This document shows, piece by piece, positions 17,591 through 26,589 of a stretch of DNA of 64,000 bases. The DNA is from Alteromonas sp. M12. Lineage in GTDB: Bacteria; Pseudomonadota; Gammaproteobacteria; Enterobacterales; Alteromonadaceae. Both the position numbers and the translations under genes were made by a program. The stretch's first letter is position 1. Each line of letters starts with the position of its first letter. The stretch covers positions 3,410,001-3,474,000 of the forward strand of contig NZ_CP144164.1 of assembly GCF_037478005.1 (NCBI RefSeq), read 5' to 3'. Under the pieces are notes generated by a model. That model searched no databases, was not told the DNA's origin, and was given only the letters and a program-made list of their open reading frames with translations.

Positions 17591-20284
17591 ATGTTCAGAT
17601 TTTTACCTTCGGCCTCACTTTTTAAAAAACACTCTATTCGTCGGCAAGCCAAACTAATTAAAGAATCAGGTTTATTTGACTCAAAATGGTACTTAGAACA
17701 AAACATAGATGTGAAAGAGTCGGGTCAAGATCCAATTAAACATTACATTCAATTTGGTGTTACTGAAGGTCGCGCACCCAGCCCCAAATTCGACCAAACA
17801 TGGTACCTATCACAATACCAAGATGTAGCTATAGCCGGTTTAAATCCTCTAGTACACTATATTGAGCATGGAATGGCAGAAGGCCGCTCTATTCAAGCCA
17901 ATGATTCTAGAGCTCAGTCGATAAAACCATCAACTCAAGCGGGCGATTTAAACAAAAAATTATGGGGTGGATTTAGTGAGCATGCGGTAAAAGATTTAGA
18001 GAAATTTGCTTACGACGATAATGGCAAAAAATCAGAGCGCGCCCATGCCCTATTAAGTTTGAGTCGGTGGTACAGTACAACGAAGGATTGGTCTAACGCA
18101 TATCGTTGTTTGAAAGATATTAGACCTTTAGATATCAAACTTTATCGAGCCAAACGAACAAAGTTATTACTTATAGATAGCCTTCTTCAACTTGGGCTTT
18201 TAGATAAAGCAACAGAGTTTCTTGAGCCCACACTAGCGCAAAGGTTTGATAGTGATTTTTTATGCGCCTTGTGTAACCGCCTAGAATCAAATGAAGAAAG
18301 GCTCATAGTATTAAACAAGATATACTCACACTTCGGTTTGAGTGAAGTTTCCTTTATAGACCAATCTGAAGGTATGAAATTTGGCAATTTAACAATTGCG
18401 ACCCCACCAAAAACAATTAGCGGCGGTTCTAAAATAAGTATTTTAGTCCCTGTGTATAACGCAGAAGACTTTATTTCAGTAGCGATGCAATCTTTACTTA
18501 GCCAAAGTTGGAGTAACATTGAAATTATTGCGGTAGATGATTGCAGTACCGATAACTCTCTAGCTTTACTTGAAGAAATGGCTGCATTAGATAGCCGCTT
18601 GAAGGTAGCCAAAAATACCGTGAACCAAGGTGCTTATGGTACGAGAAACAAAGCCCTTAGCTTGGCCACTGGTGACTTTGTAACAGTTCATGATAGTGAT
18701 GATTGGTCACATCCACAGATGTTAGAAATTCAAATGGGAGCGATGCTAAGTAATCCGCGTTTAAAAATCACCTGTTCGATGATGGCCAGAGTACATTCGA
18801 ATATGGAGTTTATGCTCAGACCGCAAAGAAACAATCTCGATTATGTACATAGAAGCTACCCGTCTGTTCTGATAAGAAAGCATGACTTGGAAGCATTAGG
18901 AGAATGGGATGGCGTTTCGGCTAATGCTGATGATGAGTTTGTGCAAAGAGCCCGAATGCTATGGGGTAACGATTCGGTAAAAGACATACTAACAGGCGTT
19001 CCTTTATCTTTCTTTTTAGTACATGAAAACTCGTTAACTCAAAATAAAAAAACTAGCCTAAACAGTTTAACCTTCGGTATACGTCAGGAATACTCTAGAC
19101 AAGCTAATTATTGGAAATCTAAAAAGGTTGAAGCGAACTCTGAAAAAATTGTTACAAATAGAAAGAGCTTAAAAGACCCCTTTCCTATCCCTGCGGGTTT
19201 AGCGCCCAATAATTGGCCGTTAAATCGCCACTACGACTTGGTTATTATATCTGACTTGAGCTTACTTGGTGGGACTAGGCGTTGTAATGAGGGATATGTA
19301 GCAGCAGCTCTCGATTCAGGTCTTAGAGTCGGTTTGTTTCATTGGCCCAGATACGATCTAAAAGTTGCAGAAATTGCCGACGAATATATGGAATTATCGT
19401 ACAACGAAAATGTTGATATTTTAGTTCCTGAAGATGATATTAACGCTGATTTAGTTGTTATCCATCATCCTCCTATTTTGAAATATGAAATTGATGCTGT
19501 TCCTACTATAGATTGTAAAAAAGTAGCTATTTTAGTTAACCAATCTCCAATGCAGTTGTGGAGTGAAAAACCTCATTATTATGCAGAAAAAGATGTGAAT
19601 GAGTTGACTCAAAAGTTATTTGGGAAACTACCGGTTTGGATTCCCATTTCTTCTATTGTGGAAAAAACACTGACACTTGCTGGAGGAGGTAATAATTTAC
19701 TAAATGAAACTTGGTTCCCTCCTTATAGCCATGATTTACCAAAAACAGTCCCTAATCCTCCTAATGGCTTAGGTTCTAATAGACCCATAGTTCTTGGACG
19801 CCATAGCCGCGATCACTGGACTAAGTGGCCTGAATCTCATTCCGATATCTTCAATGCATATTGCGGCAACAAGAAAAATGTAAAGGTACAGCTGTTAGGC
19901 GGTGCAAAAACACCTCAAAAAGTACTTCGTAAACTTCCAAGAAATTGGGAAGTATTCGAATTCGACTCAATCGAAGTTACAGATTTCATTGATGGCTTAG
20001 ACTTCTTCCTCCACTTTACCCATGAAGATTATATTGAAGAGTTTGGCAGAAATATTATGGAAGCAATGGCTGCTGGCAGAGTAGTAATATTGCCCGAAAG
20101 CTATGAACAAGTATTTGGCGAAGCCGCAGTTTACTGTGAACCTTCAAACGTTGAAGAGACAATACGCCAACTTTGGAGTGACCAAGGAAAATACACAGTG
20201 CAAACTCAACGTGGTTTTGCATTCGTAGTGGAAAATTGTAGCCGCCCCGTGGTTTCAAGAAAAATACTTAATCTGCTCAAATAG
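17591..20284 (+). CDS. Bifunctional glycosyltransferase (GT2 plus GT4-like) with two WYL repeats
   Basis: About 897 residues from the ATG at 17591, which has GGAAG seven bases upstream; an ATG at 17468 is open but has no ribosome site. Two adjacent modules, LFDSKWYLEQNIDV and KFDQTWYLSQYQDV, lie at about residues 29-100. A GT2 domain starts near 281 (KISILVPVYNAEDFI, IIAVDDCSTDNS, VHDSDDWSHPQ), and a GT4-like domain fills 560-897 (SDLSLLGGTRRCNEGY, RHSRDHWTKWPES, FGRNIMEAMAAGRVV). The architecture mirrors the gene at 13338. It is the only intact gene of the locus on the + strand, which points to later insertion or inversion. Confidence 0.8.
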   Translation: MFRFLPSASLFKKHSIRRQAKLIKESGLFDSKWYLEQNIDVKESGQDPIKHYIQFGVTEGRAPSPKFDQTWYLSQYQDVAIAGLNPLVHYIEHGMAEGRSIQANDSRAQSIKPSTQAGDLNKKLWGGFSEHAVKDLEKFAYDDNGKKSERAHALLSLSRWYSTTKDWSNAYRCLKDIRPLDIKLYRAKRTKLLLIDSLLQLGLLDKATEFLEPTLAQRFDSDFLCALCNRLESNEERLIVLNKIYSHFGLSEVSFIDQSEGMKFGNLTIATPPKTISGGSKISILVPVYNAEDFISVAMQSLLSQSWSNIEIIAVDDCSTDNSLALLEEMAALDSRLKVAKNTVNQGAYGTRNKALSLATGDFVTVHDSDDWSHPQMLEIQMGAMLSNPRLKITCSMMARVHSNMEFMLRPQRNNLDYVHRSYPSVLIRKHDLEALGEWDGVSANADDEFVQRARMLWGNDSVKDILTGVPLSFFLVHENSLTQNKKTSLNSLTFGIRQEYSRQANYWKSKKVEANSEKIVTNRKSLKDPFPIPAGLAPNNWPLNRHYDLVIISDLSLLGGTRRCNEGYVAAALDSGLRVGLFHWPRYDLKVAEIADEYMELSYNENVDILVPEDDINADLVVIHHPPILKYEIDAVPTIDCKKVAILVNQSPMQLWSEKPHYYAEKDVNELTQKLFGKLPVWIPISSIVEKTLTLAGGGNNLLNETWFPPYSHDLPKTVPNPPNGLGSNRPIVLGRHSRDHWTKWPESHSDIFNAYCGNKKNVKVQLLGGAKTPQKVLRKLPRNWEVFEFDSIEVTDFIDGLDFFLHFTHEDYIEEFGRNIMEAMAAGRVVILPESYEQVFGEAAVYCEPSNVEETIRQLWSDQGKYTVQTQRGFAFVVENCSRPVVSRKILNLLK

Positions 20285-20328
20285 GAATGAACAAAGCCTA
20301 TGATATTTCTGATTAACCTCAGATCTGC

Positions 20329-20756
20329 TTAAACAACGACCATCGCATTTCGCTTAAGGTCTGTAATATCAATGGATGGCTTATCTTTTTAAGCAATAAG
20401 CCACTAATTCCGCGAGTAAATGGAGCATAAAGCCATCGCAGACTGCGATGGCTTGAGTATTTGATCAACGAAATGTTATTTAACTGTTCATTGATTGTCT
20501 TAATGATAAAGCATTTTGAGAGCATTGCCCTATCTCATAAAGACAGGGCTTTTGCTTTCAGGTTTTTACTAAAAGTAGTGATAAGTGTAATGTGACATGT
20601 GAAAACAATCACAATTGTCATGATTTCGCTGGGTGTCATATTGCCTTATCGTTGCCGTTTGCTGTTACCGTCTTCAAGTAATTGTTTTTGACATTGCGGA
20701 ATAACTACTTTTCAAAAGTTATCAACATCGCAATACCACTCAAATAATTTCTTCAT
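20329..20756 (-). pseudogene. IS982-family-like transposase remnant, internally deleted
   Basis: Translating the - strand from the ATG at 20756 gives KKLFEWYCDVDNF, then a stop, PSEIMTIVIVF and, after a one-base shift, HMSHY: the N-terminus of an IS982-type transposase. Without a gap this runs into the family's C-terminal part (SKNLKAKALSL, stop, DRAMLSKCFIIKTINEQLNNIS, SSHRS) and, again shifted, KDKPSIDITDLKRNAMVVV before a stop at 20329. The whole catalytic middle is missing and several stops and shifts interrupt the frame, so it is dead. No terminal repeats were identified. An 11-bp perfect hairpin at 20430-20454 lies at one of the frame breaks. Confidence 0.7.
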
Positions 20757-20880
20757 GCCTGTTCCTTGTGAGTGAATATTTCTTGGTCGAAAGATCCGAT
20801 CACGGAACATGTAATTAGATCACGGTCTTAAACAAGATTCAGGTTAATTAACGCTAAGTATATAAATTATACTTACGGCC

Positions 20881-22053
20881 TTATACAGCAATATCTAGAA
20901 CAGACATATAAAGGTTAGCAACGCTCTTTACATGTCTTTCAGGCGAAAAACGCCATGACATACTATCTGCCACATCATCCCTAACTCCCACATAAAGCGA
21001 TGATAGCTCATCAATCTTATCAAACTCACTTTTGAATTTATTGGCATCAGCTCTTTCTACAAGACAAAAAGGCGAAAGCTGTTGAAGTAATTCTTTATGT
21101 CCCCCCTCAGAGGAGAGTATCATCGGAGTTCCTAACATACCGGCTTCAACTATAGTACGTCCCAGAGGCTCATTTTTAGCAGTTGAAACTAACGCGTCCG
21201 CACCTGAAACGATTCGCAAAGCATCATATCGATACCCTGCAATAATCACATTACTTGCAACATCAGATGAAATATACCTACGCTTTAAATCATTGATTTC
21301 GCTACGCACAGTTAACCCGACAGAAACAAAATAATGCCGTTTGTTAGATTTTATTGACTTTGCAGCGGCCTCAAAAAACATATCCCAACGCTTTCTTTTA
21401 TTGCCATTCGCAATCATAGTAAAGACTTTGGCATCCAGTGGAATATCAAACTCATTTTTTAACCAATAACTATCTTGTTTGCGATCATAAACCCCTTCAA
21501 TAGTAATTGGATCATCTACTACGATCACTTTTTCTCTAATACTTTCTGGTGCACGATCTCTAACAAACATAGTAATTGTCAATACCATGTCAGCCGCTAG
21601 TAAAAACTCTTCAGCTTTGGCCGGGTGCTGAAACAATCCTCGTTCATGCCATACATGAATAAATTCAATTTTTTGTTTCAAGGCACCCCAAATTCTATGC
21701 ATACCCGCATCATTTGTATGGATGGTTCCAATAGATTCCTTAGTTAAATGTCTATCAACATCAGCAGAGTGCTTGACAATACTTTGAATCACACTGTCGT
21801 CAAAAGGCGCTCTCTTATCTATAGTAGGTAGCTCAATAACAACATAATCTAAGCCTAAGCGTAAAATGTAATCGACGGTTGGCCCATCGTTATCTAATAT
21901 CACGACGATTTGAAAACCCATTTCTGACATTTTAACGGCCAAATCTAAAGCTGATAAATCGGCACCGCCGGGTCTAGCGTCTTCCCAGTTTCCGCGTTCT
22001 CCCTTCCTACCAGAAATTGGAAAGCCAATTTTTTTCGTCGATGTATTGTTCAC
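20881..22053 (-). CDS. Glycosyltransferase family 4
   Basis: A 390-residue GT-B enzyme. The N-terminal domain contains GGADLSALDLAVKMSEMGFQI (the donor-side glycine-rich start of GT4 enzymes) and TIHTNDAGMHRIW. The C-terminal domain has FTMIANGNKRKRWDMFFEA, VIIAGYRYD, and the nucleotide-sugar site KNEPLGRTIVEAGMLGTPMI. It starts at a GTG with AGGA nine bases before it. It is flanked on both sides by stretches with gene wreckage or no genes, so it may have its own promoter. Donor sugar unknown. Confidence 0.8.
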   Translation of the reverse strand: MNNTSTKKIGFPISGRKGERGNWEDARPGGADLSALDLAVKMSEMGFQIVVILDNDGPTVDYILRLGLDYVVIELPTIDKRAPFDDSVIQSIVKHSADVDRHLTKESIGTIHTNDAGMHRIWGALKQKIEFIHVWHERGLFQHPAKAEEFLLAADMVLTITMFVRDRAPESIREKVIVVDDPITIEGVYDRKQDSYWLKNEFDIPLDAKVFTMIANGNKRKRWDMFFEAAAKSIKSNKRHYFVSVGLTVRSEINDLKRRYISSDVASNVIIAGYRYDALRIVSGADALVSTAKNEPLGRTIVEAGMLGTPMILSSEGGHKELLQQLSPFCLVERADANKFKSEFDKIDELSSLYVGVRDDVADSMSWRFSPERHVKSVANLYMSVLDIAV

Positions 22054-22554
22054 AATATTAAAATCCTACTAATTAAAAATACAGGTACATGATACCGTGA
22101 TAAACAAAAATATATAAATATAGATTTACATTTTAAGTAAATTCAAAGTATCGGCCTTTTAACATTTTACGCTCTATTCATAGGCGATTATTTTCTTTCC
22201 CAAGTCTATTAAACTCAAAATGTTCAACTTTTTTTACTCACCTTCTTCGCCGTCGGTATTGAGCATTTGTTAACCAACTATATAATCGTTGTCTCTGACA
22301 AACGGCAACTCGCCTATAGCCTAGTGCCCTGAGAGTAACTCATACATTTAAGGAGATACATCAAACAGGATGACAGAGAGGCAGAGCAATTTCTTTCGCG
22401 GAATGTTGAGTTAGGCTGCTGTGGTTCTGACGTCGTCTACAATGAATTATAGAAATTCACAATAAATATTGAATTAACTCTATGCAAATATCAATTAATT
22501 GAAAAATAACATTTCAAAAAAGTTATCTATAAAAAATTAAACTGATAGCACTTT
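22054..22554. other. 501-bp gap with a possible coding remnant
   Basis: No intact gene. On the + strand 22339-22452 is open and ends in NVELGCCGSDVVYNEL before a stop, and just upstream another open stretch reads TNYIIVVSDKRQLAYSLVP before a stop near 22330. The composition looks coding, and neighbouring gaps do contain dead genes, but I do not recognise either fragment. Confidence 0.3.
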
Positions 22555-23256
22555 TTATAACGTTCTATTTGCTAACTCGGTAAGGAAAAATTTGTATGTT
22601 TCCTCAGTAAAATGGAACGGAGCTACACCCCACTTATGATCAGTATCGGCCTTTATTATTTCTTTAGGGTACTCAATCATTGCCTCGCTTCCGAAGGTGT
22701 TTTCTAACTTAAGGTAAGCTGCTCGCAAATACTCGTTTTTTTCTGCAATTTTCGCTGGGAAATCTATAGAGTGATTGCCAGTTGGTTGATAAAACACACA
22801 ATTAACGAATATTTTATTTAGCTTTAGATCATCACAATATCCCTTCAGACGTCTTAAACCTGCTTCCCATAGGCTTTTAAATTCGTCAGAGGAGCTTTTA
22901 ACTATACGTCCATTTTGACCTTGAGAGCTCGATGCTGTTTTGTACTCCGATGAAACAGTATGTGACGAATTATCATCAAAAAGCTTTAAATTAAATCTGT
23001 CATCAATTAGGTCAATAACAATAATGTCATTTTGGCTGTTTTCTAAACTAAGCCAAAACCTTTTAGTCATATCTCTTTCTACCATTCGTTTTTGAAAAGT
23101 AGATTTAATACTGTTTAATATTTTAGGGTCTTTTCTGCTTTTTGTGGATAATGACGCTAAGCTGGTTCTCGCCGTATAATCAATTAACTTAAAGTCCGTA
23201 GTTATTTCTAATGCATCCCGCGTTACACAACTACCAAGAATTCGAACATTTTTCAT
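22555..23256 (-). CDS. DUF6270 domain protein
   Basis: A 233-residue protein that opens KNVRILGSCVTRDALE, the N-terminal signature I associate with DUF6270 proteins, which occur in polysaccharide loci. DIIVIDLIDDRFNL and the final HKWGVAPFHFTEETYKFFL are further conserved-looking blocks. The GSC and late H suggest an SGNH-hydrolase-like arrangement, but this is inference. It has no signal peptide. It stands between two gaps with gene wreckage. Function unknown; modification of the polysaccharide is possible from context. Confidence 0.6.
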   Translation of the reverse strand: MKNVRILGSCVTRDALEITTDFKLIDYTARTSLASLSTKSRKDPKILNSIKSTFQKRMVERDMTKRFWLSLENSQNDIIVIDLIDDRFNLKLFDDNSSHTVSSEYKTASSSQGQNGRIVKSSSDEFKSLWEAGLRRLKGYCDDLKLNKIFVNCVFYQPTGNHSIDFPAKIAEKNEYLRAAYLKLENTFGSEAMIEYPKEIIKADTDHKWGVAPFHFTEETYKFFLTELANRTL

Positions 23257-23529
23257 TTCAAATACGCTATAAATATTAAGTGTTGTTTCATTTTTATTAA
23301 CTCGTTAATTTGGTGTGAATAAAATTTAATCGTATACCTAGGCTCTAATGAAATTACGAAGGTTTTCTATGTATTGTCAGCGCCTTTGCAAACGATTTAT
23401 GTTAACAAAACAGAGTAATTTTAGCTATCAAGTTGTGAACAGGTTTAAAAGGTGTGTTGAGATCACTTAATAGGATTATATTCCTTTTTTGAAGTGTTCC
23501 CTTAATTCAACGACAACATCAATCGATGA

Positions 23530-23815
23530 AACAGTATAAATCAGTGCCCAAAACTGACTCACTGCATTGATAAAGACAATCTTAACATCGACAACAATAG
23601 CACTTGGTGCGCGACACCCCCTTTCCTAATTTGCAGGAAAAACTGGTTTTTAGGCAAACGGTACAAAAGCCAGTGCTACGCTTTACAACATTATCGAAAC
23701 TGCTAAAGCCAATAGCATAACGCCATTCGATTATCTGATGTATTTGCTAGAGCAGATAAGCCAACATGACCATGATATAGAGCAACTACTATCATGGAAA
23801 TTTGTTAAGCAATAA
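23530..23815 (+). pseudogene. IS66-family transposase C-terminal remnant
   Basis: The + strand reads INQCPKLTHCIDKDNLNIDNN, then a divergent stretch, RKNWFL, and after a one-base shift ANGTKASATLYNIIETAKAN, FDYLMYLLEQIS, IEQLLSW and a stop at 23813. This follows the end of IS66 TnpC proteins (LNIDNNRAER, GRKNWLF, KASA-LYSLIETAKANG, LLPW). Only about 95 of some 500 codons remain and the frame is broken. It ends eight bases from the gmd fragment. Confidence 0.8.
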
Positions 23816-23823
23816 GTGAGATT

Positions 23824-24156
23824 GCCAGACGCTTACAATATACCCAACGCATTTACATCAGCGGTGTACTAAGGCGCTTCAAAGGATACCGCACCGTGAT
23901 ACTGTGCGCCTAAGTTATACACTTCATCCGGTTGCACTTCCTGAAGGATACGCGTTAAGTTAGAGGTATCAGTTAAATCACCATAGTGTAGGTGGAATTT
24001 TGGATTTTCGTTATGCGGATCTTCATAAATGTGATCAACACGCTCAGTGTTAAACAGCGATGCACGACGCTTGATCCCTTGTACTTCCTATCCCTTCTCT
24101 AGTAAAAGATCGGCTAAATAAGAGCCGTCCTAGCCGGTAATAAGTGCTTTCTTTAT
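23824..24156 (-). pseudogene. gmd: GDP-mannose 4,6-dehydratase (gmd) N-terminal remnant
   Basis: The - strand from 24156 translates to IKKALITG, stop, DGSYLADLLLEKG, stop, [21 protein letters not shown], then [18 protein letters not shown] and [12 protein letters not shown] up to FEAP, stop, YTADVNALGIL. This is clearly the first third of Gmd, which makes GDP-4-keto-6-deoxymannose for fucose, colitose or perosamine. The ATG has become ATA, the second ITG of the usual ITGITGQDG is lost, and at least four in-frame stops are present. The rest of the gene is gone, replaced at its broken end by the IS66 remnant. Confidence 0.9.
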
Positions 24157-24188
24157 ATTAAACTCAATATTATACTTATTCGCAGTAA

Positions 24189-24857
24189 TCAGTCCGTCGA
24201 GCTGAAAGCTTCATTACAATAGTTATAAAACTCATAATCTTCTGCGTACCATTTATTTAAAGCATTAAGTCCTTTATCTGAAATTCTCTTATCAATTCCC
24301 ATAGGGTTTCTATGCGCTACTACATCATCTGAAGGCAAACTAAGAATATCTGGAAGTTCTAGTAAACTCTTCAAATGCTCAAAATCAGTATCTAAAGACT
24401 CTTGAAAACCAACAAATAAAATGTCATCAAATCGAGATTTAAAATAATCCATATCTCCATACCAACGCTTATAGCGAGTGAAATGAGGTATACTTCTCAT
24501 TGCTTCAACACCACGAGCTTTATCATCTGAACTCGCAGAAAATAGTAATTCAGCAATTTGATTGGGAGTTTCGAAACTTTCGAATACAATTTTCTCTCGT
24601 TTATTCCACTCTTGGTTGTATTTTGGCTGTCCTTTTCTTTTTCTACTGTAAAAACCACTTACAAACCTGCTGATCGGATCTCTTAGACAAAAAAAGATTT
24701 TTTCACCTTCAGGTACCTCAGATATAGCGGTTTGATGATTGTGTAAAACTAAATCGTATTTTCCTGAATGTTTATGATTTTTCAATACCGCCTTAATAGC
24801 ACTCCCGCCTGTCTTTCCTATATGTAAAAAATGCAGTAATTCCCGGTTTTTAGACAC
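24189..24857 (-). CDS. Sulfotransferase family 2-like protein
   Basis: A 222-residue protein. LLHFLHIGKTGGSAIKAVL (residues about 7-25) is the PAPS 5'-phosphosulfate loop and KIFFCLRDPISRFVSGFYSR the 3'-phosphate loop, which together define the Sulfotransfer_2 group. It starts at a GTG preceded by a strong GGGGGA ribosome site. It lies 16 bases below the next sulfotransferase gene, so the two are probably co-transcribed and may sulfate different positions of the same polymer. The substrate is inferred only from context. Confidence 0.75.
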   Translation of the reverse strand: MSKNRELLHFLHIGKTGGSAIKAVLKNHKHSGKYDLVLHNHQTAISEVPEGEKIFFCLRDPISRFVSGFYSRKRKGQPKYNQEWNKREKIVFESFETPNQIAELLFSASSDDKARGVEAMRSIPHFTRYKRWYGDMDYFKSRFDDILFVGFQESLDTDFEHLKSLLELPDILSLPSDDVVAHRNPMGIDKRISDKGLNALNKWYAEDYEFYNYCNEAFSSTD

Positions 24858-24873
24858 TTAATCCCCCTTAGCT

Positions 24874-25551
24874 TTAATAATAATTTTTCTCATAACCAAA
24901 CGCTTCGTAGTCATCCGAATAGTAATCGACCAATTGATTTAAAATATCCGTATCCAAAATATCTGTTGGCTTATAATTAATTTGCTTTTTATTCCTAGGC
25001 TTTCCATCCATTGCCTTAATCACTACGGACGCAACTTCCGTATCAAGATGATTTTTTAGAAGATATATTTTATCTTTCCACTCTTCTATATTTATCACAA
25101 CATCAGCGATACATTTGTCGTTATCATAATAAATTGTTTTCTGTCTCTTGACATGAGTAAATAACCCCTCCTCATTTCTTGTGGCGAGTTGCCTTTTGGT
25201 GTACGCAAGTAAGACCTTTTTGTATTCATCGAGGAAACCAGCCTCTAACTCCAAAGATTTCCATAAAGGTTTATGTGTTTCATTAAAACCAGAAAAAAAA
25301 CGATGTATAGGATGTCTAACAAAGCCAAATGAAAAGTACGTATCTATTTTCTTATATTCTTCAGGAAAATATTTTTTGATGGAGCTAACACTTAAATGCG
25401 CCATATCAGAATGTCTATCTAACTCCTCAACATGATTTCTCCAGAACTTACCTTCATACGAATCGTAATTTTTTAATGCAAACCTCACCGTAGTGCCAGC
25501 AGCTTTAGGGTTGTGTAAAAAAACAAATTTCTTGTCGTCAGAAATAATCAT
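24874..25551 (-). CDS. Sulfotransferase family 2-like protein
   Basis: A 225-residue protein with KFVFLHNPKAAGTTVRFAL (PAPS loop, residues about 8-26) and YFSFGFVRHPIHRFFSGFNE (3'-phosphate loop, about 70-90), as in bacterial relatives of carbohydrate sulfotransferases. Its ATG overlaps the stop of the GT61-like gene upstream by four bases (ATGA), so translation is coupled. It differs enough from its neighbour at 24189 that a recent duplication is unlikely. Confidence 0.75.
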   Translation of the reverse strand: MIISDDKKFVFLHNPKAAGTTVRFALKNYDSYEGKFWRNHVEELDRHSDMAHLSVSSIKKYFPEEYKKIDTYFSFGFVRHPIHRFFSGFNETHKPLWKSLELEAGFLDEYKKVLLAYTKRQLATRNEEGLFTHVKRQKTIYYDNDKCIADVVINIEEWKDKIYLLKNHLDTEVASVVIKAMDGKPRNKKQINYKPTDILDTDILNQLVDYYSDDYEAFGYEKNYY

Positions 25552-26588
25552 GGTTTCTCTCTTTCAATATTGGAACTAGAGGCAGTCAAAAGACTCTCTA
25601 AACTATCTGTGTCAAGTATTATATTGTGATCATTATCCGCATCTAAAAGAACGTGTTTGTAATTACTTGCTCTTTTATACTTTCTTTGAAAAGAAAAGTC
25701 TGGTCTGTTCGAAGGGCAATACTCAATTATATTACAATTATCACCACAAAATATTGTGTTAACAAATATTGAGCCATGTGGGCCTACAATGTTTCTGGCT
25801 CTAGCAAATAAAGATATGATATCTTTAAGGTTTTCGTTACCAGTTAATACTTTAAAATTATATTTCGATTCCAATAAATTCTCTACTTCTTCATTATTTA
25901 CGACACCTCTTCTACCTACATGATTACGACTAAGATACAGCCCATTAATTTTCGGCTCATTTTCTGGACTTTTATCAAATAAAGAAAAATATCCGTTTAA
26001 CATCCAAGAATACTGTTCGGGGGAAATGTTGGTCCAGTATTTCGCCTCATTTACTCCATAAAATAATTTTTTGACTTTAATCAATCTATATTGCGGCCCA
26101 GCCCTAAAAATTGACGATTCATCGAAACCAAAAGCTTTTAAATGTAGAGAAAAATCTACGACCCTATTATATTTACTGCATAACACTTTCGGTTTGCTAA
26201 ACTTTGTATCTCTCCAAGGGTATAGCCTCAACAAGCTATCATGCAGATGGCCATATGGATACCAACCGTGTGCAGACATCGCATAAATAGCTTCAACATC
26301 ATCAGCTAGGATCTTTGCATTGGCTATATCATCTTTAGTAATTGTATCAGTTTCTTTAAGAATTTCTTCATAACGTCGCTGAACCTCAATTTTCCTTAAC
26401 TCGGGGTCAACCATATTTCTTCCGTGCAAAGTCCCTTTCCACCAAAAAATAATTTCGTATAACGTTTCGTATATTGGGGTAAGGTTACTATCCAATACTG
26501 CCGATGTTTTTGTATCTATGTACACATCTTCATAAATATTTTCGTATGATTTGATGTCCGTAAAGTTAATTGCTGCATCCAAAAACAT
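25548..26588 (-). CDS. Glycosyltransferase family 61-like protein (DUF563)
   Basis: A 346-residue protein. The C-terminal part has NGLYLSRNHVGRRGVVNNEEVENLL, FKVLTGNENLKDIISLFARARNIVGPHGSIFVNTIFC and IIEYCPSN, the arrangement of the GT61/DUF563 domain (a conserved R, then GPHG-(S/A)). GT61 enzymes transfer pentoses or GlcNAc in eukaryotes and occur in bacterial capsule loci. The N-terminal 150 residues are less conserved. It is two bases from the SGNH gene upstream and overlaps the sulfotransferase downstream, so it belongs to a tight operon. Confidence 0.7.
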   Translation of the reverse strand: MFLDAAINFTDIKSYENIYEDVYIDTKTSAVLDSNLTPIYETLYEIIFWWKGTLHGRNMVDPELRKIEVQRRYEEILKETDTITKDDIANAKILADDVEAIYAMSAHGWYPYGHLHDSLLRLYPWRDTKFSKPKVLCSKYNRVVDFSLHLKAFGFDESSIFRAGPQYRLIKVKKLFYGVNEAKYWTNISPEQYSWMLNGYFSLFDKSPENEPKINGLYLSRNHVGRRGVVNNEEVENLLESKYNFKVLTGNENLKDIISLFARARNIVGPHGSIFVNTIFCGDNCNIIEYCPSNRPDFSFQRKYKRASNYKHVLLDADNDHNIILDTDSLESLLTASSSNIEREKP

Positions 26589-26589
26589 A

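Noticed and set aside
20430..20553. Two hairpins that look like terminators of the + strand glycosyltransferase
   Set aside because: Both lie within the transposase remnant. The first has no T run, the second has one mismatch and coincides with recognisable transposase codons. A fortuitous terminator role remains possible.
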